Positions 45,706 to 53,575 of a DNA stretch of 64,000 nt are shown piece after piece. The translations under genes and the position numbers were made by a program. A model generated the notes under the pieces. It did no database searches. It was not told the origin of the DNA and saw nothing but the letters and a program-made list of their open reading frames with translations. Origin of the DNA: Micropruina glycogenica (GTDB lineage Bacteria > Actinomycetota > Actinomycetes > Propionibacteriales > Propionibacteriaceae); the NCBI RefSeq assembly GCF_900289045.1, contig NZ_LT985188.1:1612001-1676000 (forward strand), read 5' to 3'. Numbering within the stretch: the stretch's first letter is position 1; the number at the start of each line of letters is the position of its first letter.

Positions 45706-46697
45706 CCCGCGCGGCGCGGCTCGCCGGACACATCCGGCACCGGCACCCGGCTCAACACCTCGGCGACGACATCAGCAGCCGTGACGTCACCCAGCCACAA
45801 CTCCGGCCTCAAAGTGACCCGGTGCGCCAGCGAAGGCACCGCCACCTGCTGCACATCAGACGGAGTCACGAACCCACGCCCCTGAATCAGCGCCCACGCC
45901 CGCGCCACCAATACCAAGGCCAACGACCCGCGCGGCGACGCCCCAGCCAGACATGACGCATGCTGCCTGGTCGCCCTCACCACGGCGACCGCGTACTCAC
46001 CCAGCAGCGCATCGACATGCACCTGCTCCACGGCGTCTTGCAAGGCCAGCAGCCCCTCGGCGTTCAAGACGGCGCGCACACTAGGCAGTTGCTCACGCCG
46101 GAGTTGCTGCTCGACGATCTGCCATTCCTGCCGCTCGTCCGGATAACCCAACGACAGCCGCAGCAGAAACCTGTCCAACTGCGCCTCCGGCAACGGGTAG
46201 GTGCCCTCATGCTCGATCGGGTTCGCCGTCGCGATCACGTGGAACGGCACCGGCAGTGCCCGGGTTTCGCCGTCCACGCTCACCTGTCGCTCTTGCATCG
46301 CCTCGAGGAGCGCCGCCTGCGTCTTCGGCGGCGTGCGGTTCACTTCGTCGGCCAGCAACAGCCCCGTGAACACCGGACCGGGCCGAAACTCGAACCTGGA
46401 CCGCTGCTGATCGAACACCGACGAACCCGTCAGATCCGACGGCAACAAGTCGGGCGTGAACTGCGCGCGCCGAAACTCCAGCCCGAGTGCCGTCGCCAAC
46501 GCGTTCGCGGCGAGCGTCTTGCCCACCCCGGGCAAGTCCTCCAGCAGCACGTGGCCGCGGGCCAGCACACCGGCCAACACCATGGCCAGCTCGTCATGCT
46601 TGCCGACCACCACCCGATCAACCTCAGCCAACACCTCGGCAGCCCGCGCCTCGGCGTCCAACAACGACAAACCGGCCAGCGGGGTGACTGCGCTCAT
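45702..46697 (-). CDS. MoxR-type AAA+ ATPase
   Basis: 331 residues. Walker A LEDLPGVGKTLAANALA, Walker B and MoxR motif LLADEVNRTPPKTQAALLEAMQE, sensor FHVIATANPIEHEGTYPLPEAQLDRF, and the AAA lid domain. A chaperone-like ATPase acting on the DUF58 protein. First gene of a five- or six-gene operon whose last member is truncated by the IS3 remnant. Lying between two transposon-end-like sites, it appears to be cargo. Confidence 0.92.
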   Translation of the reverse strand: MSAVTPLAGLSLLDAEARAAEVLAEVDRVVVGKHDELAMVLAGVLARGHVLLEDLPGVGKTLAANALATALGLEFRRAQFTPDLLPSDLTGSSVFDQQRSRFEFRPGPVFTGLLLADEVNRTPPKTQAALLEAMQERQVSVDGETRALPVPFHVIATANPIEHEGTYPLPEAQLDRFLLRLSLGYPDERQEWQIVEQQLRREQLPSVRAVLNAEGLLALQDAVEQVHVDALLGEYAVAVVRATRQHASCLAGASPRGSLALVLVARAWALIQGRGFVTPSDVQQVAVPSLAHRVTLRPELWLGDVTAADVVAEVLSRVPVPDVSGEPRRAG

Positions 46698-46736
46698 GCA
46701 GTCATCGTGACAGACCCGACCGACAAAGATCAGGTA

Positions 46737-47063
46737 TCACGCGCCGCAGGTCGTACCAGATGGGCAGTAGCAGTTCGCCCCGAAGCTGTTGATCGCGCCT
46801 GCCTCATCCTTAACCTGCCCGCTCTTGCCACTGGCTGCCTTGTCGCTGATGTGAGAGCCACCCGTTCCCCAAGCCTTGACAACTGAACCCTTGAAGTAGT
46901 GGGTCGCGTATGAGTAATCGTTTGAAACGATATTTAGTCGTTGGTTAACTCCGCACGAGACATTCTTTGTCCTGACCTCATAGGCCCAAGCGGGCGAGGC
47001 GGTCAGCAGAGGGATCAGCGTTGTGACCGCGAGAGTAGCAGCGATCAAAGCGGGCTTCTTCAT
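46737..47063 (-). CDS. Small secreted protein, cysteine-containing
   Basis: 108 residues with a Sec signal peptide (MKKPALIAATLAVTTLIPLL then ASPAWA cleavage), leaving about 80 residues with 4 cysteines, one near the N-terminus and three in the tail NCYCPSGTTCGA. The middle (YATHYFKGSVVKAWGTGGSH) is glycine/serine rich. Could be a small bacteriocin-like or structural exoprotein; I cannot name a family. ATG at 47063 with AGGAG 8 nt upstream. Confidence 0.65.
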   Translation of the reverse strand: MKKPALIAATLAVTTLIPLLTASPAWAYEVRTKNVSCGVNQRLNIVSNDYSYATHYFKGSVVKAWGTGGSHISDKAASGKSGQVKDEAGAINSFGANCYCPSGTTCGA

Positions 47064-47718
47064 AGTGCACTCCTGTAGGGAGAGGGGATGATTCTCCTCG
47101 GCAGTGCCCCTGGGGTGGGCACCGCACGAGCTCCACTCTGCCACGGCAAGTGGCCCAAGTCACTCGCCTGTCTCAGTCAGGACAAGGCGCTGAGAATCCG
47201 TTGCTGACCAATCAAGATTGATCGCTCTCCTCCTGCTAACGGTGGTCATCGTCTCGACCCTGGTCACCCGACTGTTCGGAGACGACTTCCCGTCCTACGG
47301 TGCGGAACTCGCCACGATCGCGTGGTGGTGGAACGCAGGCGACGTGCGCCGGATGGTGCTGACCGCAGCCACGCTGATCTCCGCCTCGAGTGCCTGTCGC
47401 GAGCTCGACCGCGCCGACAATGCAGGTGCGCCGAGCACAAGTTCGTGAGAGTCACCGAATGCCCACTGAACGGTCCTCGAACGGGACACCGCTTAGGGTC
47501 GCGCGGAATCGAACAGCGATGCCCGCCGAGCACTGAGGATTCCGACAAGATAGTGAGAAACCACTGACGACCAACAAGTTGTCGTCGCCCTAGTCAGCGC
47601 AAATTGTCGACGACAGATCACGCGAGAACCTACACACCACCCACGTCGAACGCCTTCTCCGAGTCCGCGACCGCCATCTTCGGAAGCCCCCCGAACGACT
47701 CGCAGGCGACACTTCAGC
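47064..47718. other. Intergenic tail of the island
   Basis: No convincing gene. A TTG-initiated frame at 47218-47448 starts with one hydrophobic helix (MIALLLLTVVIVSTLV) and could be a gene fragment. The right-end-like transposon site is at 47542-47563. Beyond it, TTGTCG/CGACAA motifs (about 47577-47616) may be further end or flanking elements. Confidence 0.4.
47542..47563. mobile_element. Right-end-like transposon repeat, second copy
   Basis: CCGACAAGATAGTGAGAAACCA is the inverse complement of the left-end repeat core (GGTTTCTCATTATCTTGTCGG) with one mismatch. It probably marks the right end of the older, truncated element, outside the MoxR operon. Confidence 0.6.
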
Positions 47719-48465
47719 TCAGCTGGGCAGCCGAACGTTGCCGGCGCCAAGGACGCGGACGGCGACCGACAGTTCCGGTTCGAGACCGCGCAACCGGTCG
47801 ATCAACTCGTCCCCGGCGGCGGTCAGGGCTTCGTCGGTCATCGGGGAGAGGGCGTCCAGAATGAACAGGGCGTTGGTTGTTGCGGGCGCGAGTTGCGTTC
47901 GGCGACCTTGGCGCCAGTTCCAGCGGCGGCAGGTCACACCGCCGTCATCGCACCAGATCACCTCGCCAGGCTCCGGACGTTCGACAGCCACCGCCCCGTT
48001 GGCCATGGTGTCGAACGGTTCCGAGCCCGTGGCCCGCCCGAGTCGCGGAGGGCCGACGTAGGCGCTCAGGTCTTCGCCGCCGATCGGCACCTGATGCAGC
48101 ACACTGATGGCGTTGTAGATGTCGGTGAGCGGATTGACCCTGGGCAGTCCCGACTCTGCGCGGCGCAGCAGCGCCTCGAGGCTGTTGCGGGTGCGCTGTG
48201 GCTTGGCGCCGAACTGGCGGTACGCGTCTCGCCACGCCGCGACGTGGGGCAACTGTTCGACCGGGTTCTCGGCAAGCAACTCGCGAGCCACCGTCTCGGC
48301 ACGAAGCAACACCTCGTCCGCAGCCGCGTCGATGGGTCCGCCGCCGGTGCTGGCCGAACGCGGCAGCCCAGACACCCCGATCAGCAGGGCGCGATACTCC
48401 GGGCGCAGGGCGAAGACCGCCTGGTCGACACTCGCCGAGGCCAGAAAGGCTTCGAGATCGGTCAT
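47719..48465 (-). CDS. B3/B4 tRNA-binding-domain protein
   Basis: 248 residues resembling the B3/B4 editing domain of phenylalanyl-tRNA synthetase beta subunit (WRDAYRQFGAKPQRTRNSLEALLRR, GLPRVNPLTDIYNAISVLHQVPIGGEDL). Stand-alone B3/4 proteins may edit or bind mischarged tRNA. ATG at 48465. Chromosomal flank of the island, followed by two tRNA genes. Confidence 0.85.
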   Translation of the reverse strand: MTDLEAFLASASVDQAVFALRPEYRALLIGVSGLPRSASTGGGPIDAAADEVLLRAETVARELLAENPVEQLPHVAAWRDAYRQFGAKPQRTRNSLEALLRRAESGLPRVNPLTDIYNAISVLHQVPIGGEDLSAYVGPPRLGRATGSEPFDTMANGAVAVERPEPGEVIWCDDGGVTCRRWNWRQGRRTQLAPATTNALFILDALSPMTDEALTAAGDELIDRLRGLEPELSVAVRVLGAGNVRLPS

Positions 48466-48543
48466 GAGCGGGCCCTCTCGTCAGTGTCAAGACGGGCCGG
48501 AACGACGTCAGCCCAGTCAATGTTCGTCTGACTGGGCTGAAGG

Positions 48544-48619
48544 TGGCAGCCCCGACGGGATTCGAACCCGCGCTACCGCCTTGAGAGGGCGGCGTGCTAG
48601 GCCGCTACACAACGGGGCC
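48544..48619 (-). tRNA. tRNA-Glu (anticodon CTC)
   Basis: Minus-strand cloverleaf from GGCCCCG (acceptor) to CGGGGCT plus G and encoded CCA (48546-48544). The anticodon loop in CGCCCTCTCAAGGCG gives CTC. T-loop TTCGAAT intact. Confidence 0.95.
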
Positions 48620-48689
48620 CTAGCGGTCGCCCGAAGGCGACAGTCACGAAGATTACCAAAGCCAGCGCAGCCTCGGCCAATCCTCTGCG

Positions 48690-48761
48690 CTGGGGTACTA
48701 GGACTCGAACCTAGACTGACGGAACCAGAATCCGGCGGGCTGCCAATTACCCCATACCCCA
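48690..48761 (-). tRNA. tRNA-Gln (anticodon CTG)
   Basis: Minus-strand cloverleaf with acceptor TGGGGTA/TACCCCA and discriminator G. Anticodon loop TTCTGGT gives CTG; T-loop TTCGAGT. The 3' CCA is not encoded. Confidence 0.93.
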
Positions 48762-48826
48762 TCGCTGGCCGCGTGCGACCAGCGACTGACAACGTTACCG
48801 AACCGGCCGCACGCCGACCAAATCGA

Positions 48827-50201
48827 CGAGTTGACTCGTGCTGAATGCCCGCGTGGGTGGGGTCGTTGACTCATCTGAGAATGCCCGCGTGGGTCAGGCT
48901 GCGGGGATGGGGCTGACGATGAGGCAACGGAAGGCTGTGCTGGCGAGCCAGGTCAAGGCGTGGCCGAAGGCGACCAAGGCTGAGAAGTCGACCATTTTGG
49001 ATCATCTGGTCGCGGTCAACGGCTGGCATCGAGACCATGCCCGCAAGATGATCCGGGCAGCGGTCGCCGGTGTGGACGTGAACCGGCCACGCAGGCCCCG
49101 CGAGCCTGTGTTCCGCTACGGACCTGAGGTGATCGACGCCTTGGCGGTGTGCTGGGCGGTGCTGGACGGACCCAGCGGCAAGATCGTGCGCCCAGCGCTG
49201 CCGGTCCTGGTCGCGAGCCTGGTCGCCAAGGGCGAGCTGAACGCGACACCCGAAGTCATCGACGCACTGCTGGCCATGTCGGCGGCGACCATCGATCGCC
49301 GATTGCGGCCCTACCGGCTCGGGCTGGTCGGCAACCTCAAGGGCCGGTCCTTGACCCGCCCCGGATCGCTGTTGAAATCGTCGATCCCGCTGAAGACCTG
49401 GCACGAGTGGGACGACACCCAGCCAGGGTTCATCGAGATCGATCTGGTCGGTCACGACGGCGGCGACAACAACGGCCACTTCCACTACAGCCTGGACGCT
49501 GTCGACGTGGCTACCGGTTGGACCGAAACCATCACCGTGAAGTCCAAGGGCGAAAGGATCGTGGCCACCGGGCTGGAGCAACTCGCCCTCCGGTTCCCGT
49601 TCGCGATCGTGGGCGTCCACTCTGACAACGGCTCCGAGTTCATTAACCACCACCTGATGAGCTGGTGCAACACCCGTGAGATCACGTTCACCCGCGGCCG
49701 CCCGAACCATTCCAACGACCAAGCCCACATCGAACAGAAGAACTGGACCAGAGTCCGCCGCAACGTCGGCTACTACCGCTACGACACCAGCCGGGAACTC
49801 GACCTGCTCAACCAGCTATGGCCCCTGGCCGCTGAACTGTCCAACCTGTTCACCCCGCAACAGAAGCTGAAAACCAAGACCCGCACCGGAGCGAAAGTCA
49901 CCAAGACCTACGACACCGCCACCACCCCGGCCGGCCGGCTGCTCCGTGACCACCCCACCGTCCTCGACGACCAGGACCGGCGACACCTTGACAGTCGCAT
50001 CACCCAGGCCAACCCGGCCCAACTACGCCGAGACATCGACCTCATCCAACGCAACCTGCTCGAACTCGCCCGCCGCCGCGGCACCATCCTCAAAGCAGCC
50101 AAACGCAACCACGTCTACCTATCCCGAACAAAAATGACGCGGGCAAAACGAAATGAGTCAACGACCCAACCCAAGCGGGCATCTTGACATGAGTCCACAG
50201 G
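48827..50201 (+). mobile_element. Insertion sequence, tandem copy 1 (1375 bp)
   Basis: Element bounded by imperfect inverted repeats (left from CGAGTTGACTCGTGCTGAAT; right reading inward CCTGTGGACTCATGTCAAGA). Flanked by ATCGA on the left (48822-48826) and ATCGA at the junction with copy 2 (50202-50206). The two subterminal copies of GAATGCCCGCGTGGGT near the left end are probable transposase sites. Confidence 0.85.
48907..50187 (+). CDS. DDE transposase of the tandem IS, copy 1
   Basis: 426 residues with an N-terminal HTH region and an rve core: D179 (EIDLVGHDGG), D240 (VHSDNGSEF) and E276 (AHIEQKNW), a DX35E triad. The family resembles IS1202/ISNCY-type integrase-like transposases; I am not certain of the group. 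The GTG at 48838 is also open but lies in the terminal repeat, so the ATG at 48907 is preferred. Confidence 0.85.
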   Translation: MGLTMRQRKAVLASQVKAWPKATKAEKSTILDHLVAVNGWHRDHARKMIRAAVAGVDVNRPRRPREPVFRYGPEVIDALAVCWAVLDGPSGKIVRPALPVLVASLVAKGELNATPEVIDALLAMSAATIDRRLRPYRLGLVGNLKGRSLTRPGSLLKSSIPLKTWHEWDDTQPGFIEIDLVGHDGGDNNGHFHYSLDAVDVATGWTETITVKSKGERIVATGLEQLALRFPFAIVGVHSDNGSEFINHHLMSWCNTREITFTRGRPNHSNDQAHIEQKNWTRVRRNVGYYRYDTSRELDLLNQLWPLAAELSNLFTPQQKLKTKTRTGAKVTKTYDTATTPAGRLLRDHPTVLDDQDRRHLDSRITQANPAQLRRDIDLIQRNLLELARRRGTILKAAKRNHVYLSRTKMTRAKRNESTTQPKRAS

Positions 50202-50206
50202 ATCGA

Positions 50207-51581
50207 CGAGTTGACTCGTGCTGAATGCCCGCGTGGGTGGGGTCGTTGACTCATCTGAGAATGCCCGCGTGGGTCAGGCTGCGGGGATGGGGCTGACGAT
50301 GAGGCAACGGAAGGCTGTGCTGGCGAGCCAGGTCAAGGCGTGGCCGAAGGCGACCAAGGCTGAGAAGTCGACCATTTTGGATCATCTGGTCGCGGTCAAC
50401 GGCTGGCATCGAGACCATGCCCGCAAGATGATCCGGGCAGCGGTCGCCGGTGTGGACGTGAACCGGCCACGCAGGCCCCGCGAGCCTGTGTTCCGCTACG
50501 GACCTGAGGTGATCGACGCCTTGGCGGTGTGCTGGGCGGTGCTGGACGGACCCAGCGGCAAGATCGTGCGCCCAGCGCTGCCGGTCCTGGTCGCGAGCCT
50601 GGTCGCCAAGGGCGAGCTGAACGCGACACCCGAAGTCATCGACGCACTGCTGGCCATGTCGGCGGCGACCATCGATCGCCGATTGCGGCCCTACCGGCTC
50701 GGGCTGGTCGGCAACCTCAAGGGCCGGTCCTTGACCCGCCCCGGATCGCTGTTGAAATCGTCGATCCCGCTGAAGACCTGGCACGAGTGGGACGACACCC
50801 AGCCAGGGTTCATCGAGATCGATCTGGTCGGTCACGACGGCGGCGACAACAACGGCCACTTCCACTACAGCCTGGACGCTGTCGACGTGGCTACCGGTTG
50901 GACCGAAACCATCACCGTGAAGTCCAAGGGCGAAAGGATCGTGGCCACCGGGCTGGAGCAACTCGCCCTCCGGTTCCCGTTCGCGATCGTGGGCGTCCAC
51001 TCTGACAACGGCTCCGAGTTCATTAACCACCACCTGATGAGCTGGTGCAACACCCGTGAGATCACGTTCACCCGCGGCCGCCCGAACCATTCCAACGACC
51101 AAGCCCACATCGAACAGAAGAACTGGACCAGAGTCCGCCGCAACGTCGGCTACTACCGCTACGACACCAGCCGGGAACTCGACCTGCTCAACCAGCTATG
51201 GCCCCTGGCCGCTGAACTGTCCAACCTGTTCACCCCGCAACAGAAGCTGAAAACCAAGACCCGCACCGGAGCGAAAGTCACCAAGACCTACGACACCGCC
51301 ACCACCCCGGCCGGCCGGCTGCTCCGTGACCACCCCACCGTCCTCGACGACCAGGACCGGCGACACCTTGACAGTCGCATCACCCAGGCCAACCCGGCCC
51401 AACTACGCCGAGACATCGACCTCATCCAACGCAACCTGCTCGAACTCGCCCGCCGCCGCGGCACCATCCTCAAAGCAGCCAAACGCAACCACGTCTACCT
51501 ATCCCGAACAAAAATGACGCGGGCAAAACGAAATGAGTCAACGACCCAACCCAAGCGGGCATCTTGACATGAGTCCACAGG
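50207..51581 (+). mobile_element. Insertion sequence, tandem copy 2 (1375 bp)
   Basis: Appears identical to copy 1 at every position compared, offset by exactly 1380 bp (1375 element + 5-bp ATCGA). Flanked on the right by ATCGA at 51582-51586. Confidence 0.85.
50287..51567 (+). CDS. DDE transposase of the tandem IS, copy 2
   Basis: Same 426-residue protein as copy 1 with the same D179/D240/E276 triad; no difference is visible, which implies a recent duplication. Confidence 0.85.
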   Translation: MGLTMRQRKAVLASQVKAWPKATKAEKSTILDHLVAVNGWHRDHARKMIRAAVAGVDVNRPRRPREPVFRYGPEVIDALAVCWAVLDGPSGKIVRPALPVLVASLVAKGELNATPEVIDALLAMSAATIDRRLRPYRLGLVGNLKGRSLTRPGSLLKSSIPLKTWHEWDDTQPGFIEIDLVGHDGGDNNGHFHYSLDAVDVATGWTETITVKSKGERIVATGLEQLALRFPFAIVGVHSDNGSEFINHHLMSWCNTREITFTRGRPNHSNDQAHIEQKNWTRVRRNVGYYRYDTSRELDLLNQLWPLAAELSNLFTPQQKLKTKTRTGAKVTKTYDTATTPAGRLLRDHPTVLDDQDRRHLDSRITQANPAQLRRDIDLIQRNLLELARRRGTILKAAKRNHVYLSRTKMTRAKRNESTTQPKRAS

Positions 51582-51640
51582 ATCGAGGTCGGACGGCGCG
51601 TGCCCTGGTTGAGTTCTCGAAACCTTTCAAGGTCAAGGGA

Positions 51641-51715
51641 CTCGACACGCTCGACCAACGAAGGACTCGACACGCTCGACCGACGAAGGTCTCGACACGC
51701 TCGACCGACTGTGAG
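51641..51715 (+). repeat. Family E array, 25-bp period
   Basis: Three copies of CTCGACACGCTCGACC starting at 51641, 51666 and 51691, between the IS and the CPBP gene. Confidence 0.75.
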
Positions 51716-51724
51716 CAGCGCGTC

Positions 51725-52705
51725 CTATTTCTCCCAGGGGTCGACGCCCTCGAGCTTCTTGATACCCGGCGTCGTGGTGGCCAACCCCATCCGTCGTCCG
51801 ATCAGAATCGCCAGGACGGTGTAGACGCCGAAGCCGGCCACGTCCCAACCGAAGTCGACCCAGCCGATCACCTGCGTGGCCTTCACCTGGGCGATGGTCG
51901 AGACCAGCCCGGCGTAGGTGAACGCCAGCACGTTGTTGATCACGTGCGCGCCGATGGCGGCCTCCAAGCCCCCGGTCTTCACCACCAGCACGCCGACGAG
52001 CACACCGAACGCGAACCGGTCCAAGAACAGCGGAATGTTCTGCGTGCCGTGAAACAGCGCGAACAACGCCGCCGAGCACACCACACCGAACCACGGGCTG
52101 CGTGGCGCCAGGGTGTGAAACGCCTGCAGCAGGTAGCCGCGAAAGAAGAACTCCTCGGCCGCGGCCTGCAGGGGCGAGGTGAGCAGAATCACCACCAGGA
52201 ACGCCCAGAAGTTCTGCTGCGGCTGCAGGGCGGGGAACGGCTGGCCCAGGTGCTGCACGAACAAGAACACGTTGAACACCACCAGTGCCAACCCCATGCT
52301 GATGCCCATGTAGCGCCACCGAAACCACGGACGCACCGACGCCAAAAAGCCCGGACGGCGGCGGTGCACGAACAGCACCAACGCCAGGCTCAGCGGTATC
52401 AGCGTCGCCAGCGCGAGATGCGCAGACAGCATGCCCCAGGGGTTGTCGAAGGCCGCGTTGGCCCGAAGCCAGTCGATGTACTCACCGCCCGGTCGCAGAA
52501 TCATCCACCCGATCGAGTTGACCAGTTGGGCCACGCCGATGGCGATCGTGAAGAACATCAGCAGGCCGAGCAGAATGCCCGCCACGCTGCGCGATCGGGG
52601 GAACTCCTTGCCCCCCAGCAGAACTTCGTCGTAGGTGACCCCTTCGGGCGTCGACTCGGTGGCGAATCGATCGACCCAGGAGTCTTTCGCGGGTTGCAGC
52701 GTCAC
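51725..52705 (-). CDS. CPBP-family intramembrane metalloprotease
   Basis: 326 residues with about eight transmembrane helices. Motif 1 AAEEFFFRGYLL (EExxxR) and motif 2 FALFHGTQ (FxxxH), then a third conserved His/Asn region (GAHVINN). CPBP proteins process membrane substrates. ATG at 52705 starts 2 nt after the upstream gene's stop, so it is cotranscribed with the FAH-family gene. Confidence 0.9.
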   Translation of the reverse strand: MTLQPAKDSWVDRFATESTPEGVTYDEVLLGGKEFPRSRSVAGILLGLLMFFTIAIGVAQLVNSIGWMILRPGGEYIDWLRANAAFDNPWGMLSAHLALATLIPLSLALVLFVHRRRPGFLASVRPWFRWRYMGISMGLALVVFNVFLFVQHLGQPFPALQPQQNFWAFLVVILLTSPLQAAAEEFFFRGYLLQAFHTLAPRSPWFGVVCSAALFALFHGTQNIPLFLDRFAFGVLVGVLVVKTGGLEAAIGAHVINNVLAFTYAGLVSTIAQVKATQVIGWVDFGWDVAGFGVYTVLAILIGRRMGLATTTPGIKKLEGVDPWEK

Positions 52706-52707
52706 GT

Positions 52708-53511
52708 TCAGTTCTCCGCGACCACGGGGTTGGTCAGCGTGCCGATGCCCTCCACGGTCACCGCCACCTGGTCACCGGGCTGCAGCGGGCCGACCCCGGC
52801 CGGCGTGCCGGTGAGAATCACGTCGCCGGGCAGCAGCGTGGTGAACCCGCTGACGTATTCGATCAGTTCGGCGATGCCCTGCACCATGTCGCTGGTACGC
52901 CCGTCTTGCTTCAGTTCACCGTTCACCGTGGTGGTCACCTGCAGGTCGGACGCCTCGTCCAGGCTCAGGTGGGTGACGATCCAGGGGCCCAGCGGGCAGA
53001 ACGAGTCGAACCCCTTGGCCCTGGCCCACTGCTTGTCGGACGTCTGCAGGTCACGGGCGGTGATGTCGTTGCCGACGGTGTAGCCGAAGATCACCTCGGC
53101 GGCGCGGTCACGCGGAACGCGGCGACAGATGCGTCCGATCACCACCGCGAGCTCGCCCTCGAAGTGCAGGTTCTCGGTTTCGGGCGGGTAGACGATGGGC
53201 TCGCCGGGCCCGATCACGGCGGTGTTGGGCTTGATGAAGAGCAGCGGGGCGTCGGGCACCGGGTTGTTGAGTTCGGCGGCGTGAGCGGCGTAGTTGCGTC
53301 CGATGCCGATCACCTTGCTGCGCGGAATCACCGGGCTGACCAGCCGCACGTCGTCGAGCAGCAGCCGCTGGCCGGTGTAGTTGACCGGCCCGGCGAGCGG
53401 GTCGCCGGTGATGGCGGCGATGCTGTCGGGGTGACCGGCGCCGTCTTCGGCGAGTTCGACGATGCCGAAGGCGGGGTCGCCACCGTCGGCGACGTAACGG
53501 GCGATGCGCAT
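52708..53511 (-). CDS. Fumarylacetoacetate hydrolase family protein
   Basis: 267 residues with HFEGELAVVIG and GNDITARDLQ metal-binding/catalytic segments and the C-terminal LLPGDVILTGTPAGVGPLQPGD. Acts on 2-oxo/hydroxy-diacids (for example oxaloacetate decarboxylase or acylpyruvase type); substrate unclear. ATG at 53511 preceded by TAGGCT (53523-53518) with 6 nt, so leaderless. Divergent from deoA with 64 bp between. Confidence 0.9.
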   Translation of the reverse strand: MRIARYVADGGDPAFGIVELAEDGAGHPDSIAAITGDPLAGPVNYTGQRLLLDDVRLVSPVIPRSKVIGIGRNYAAHAAELNNPVPDAPLLFIKPNTAVIGPGEPIVYPPETENLHFEGELAVVIGRICRRVPRDRAAEVIFGYTVGNDITARDLQTSDKQWARAKGFDSFCPLGPWIVTHLSLDEASDLQVTTTVNGELKQDGRTSDMVQGIAELIEYVSGFTTLLPGDVILTGTPAGVGPLQPGDQVAVTVEGIGTLTNPVVAEN

Positions 53512-53575
53512 AGGCGCAGCCTAACCGGCCGGGGCCACTGGCTCGGTCACGCCCGCCGTTGCCATACTCGGCGGC

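Noticed and set aside
47218-47448. Small membrane protein gene with TTG start
   Set aside because: No ribosome-binding site, no family and a low-complexity tail; treated as a possible fragment only.
31801-47563. CRISPR-guided (CAST-type) transposon
   Set aside because: No cas genes, repeats or guide-like sequence in the island; TnsA is separate and TniQ is long, as in protein-targeted Tn7 relatives.
48838-48906. GTG start of the tandem IS transposase inside the terminal repeat
   Set aside because: The extra 23 residues are a translation of the inverted-repeat region; the ATG at 48907 begins the conserved part.
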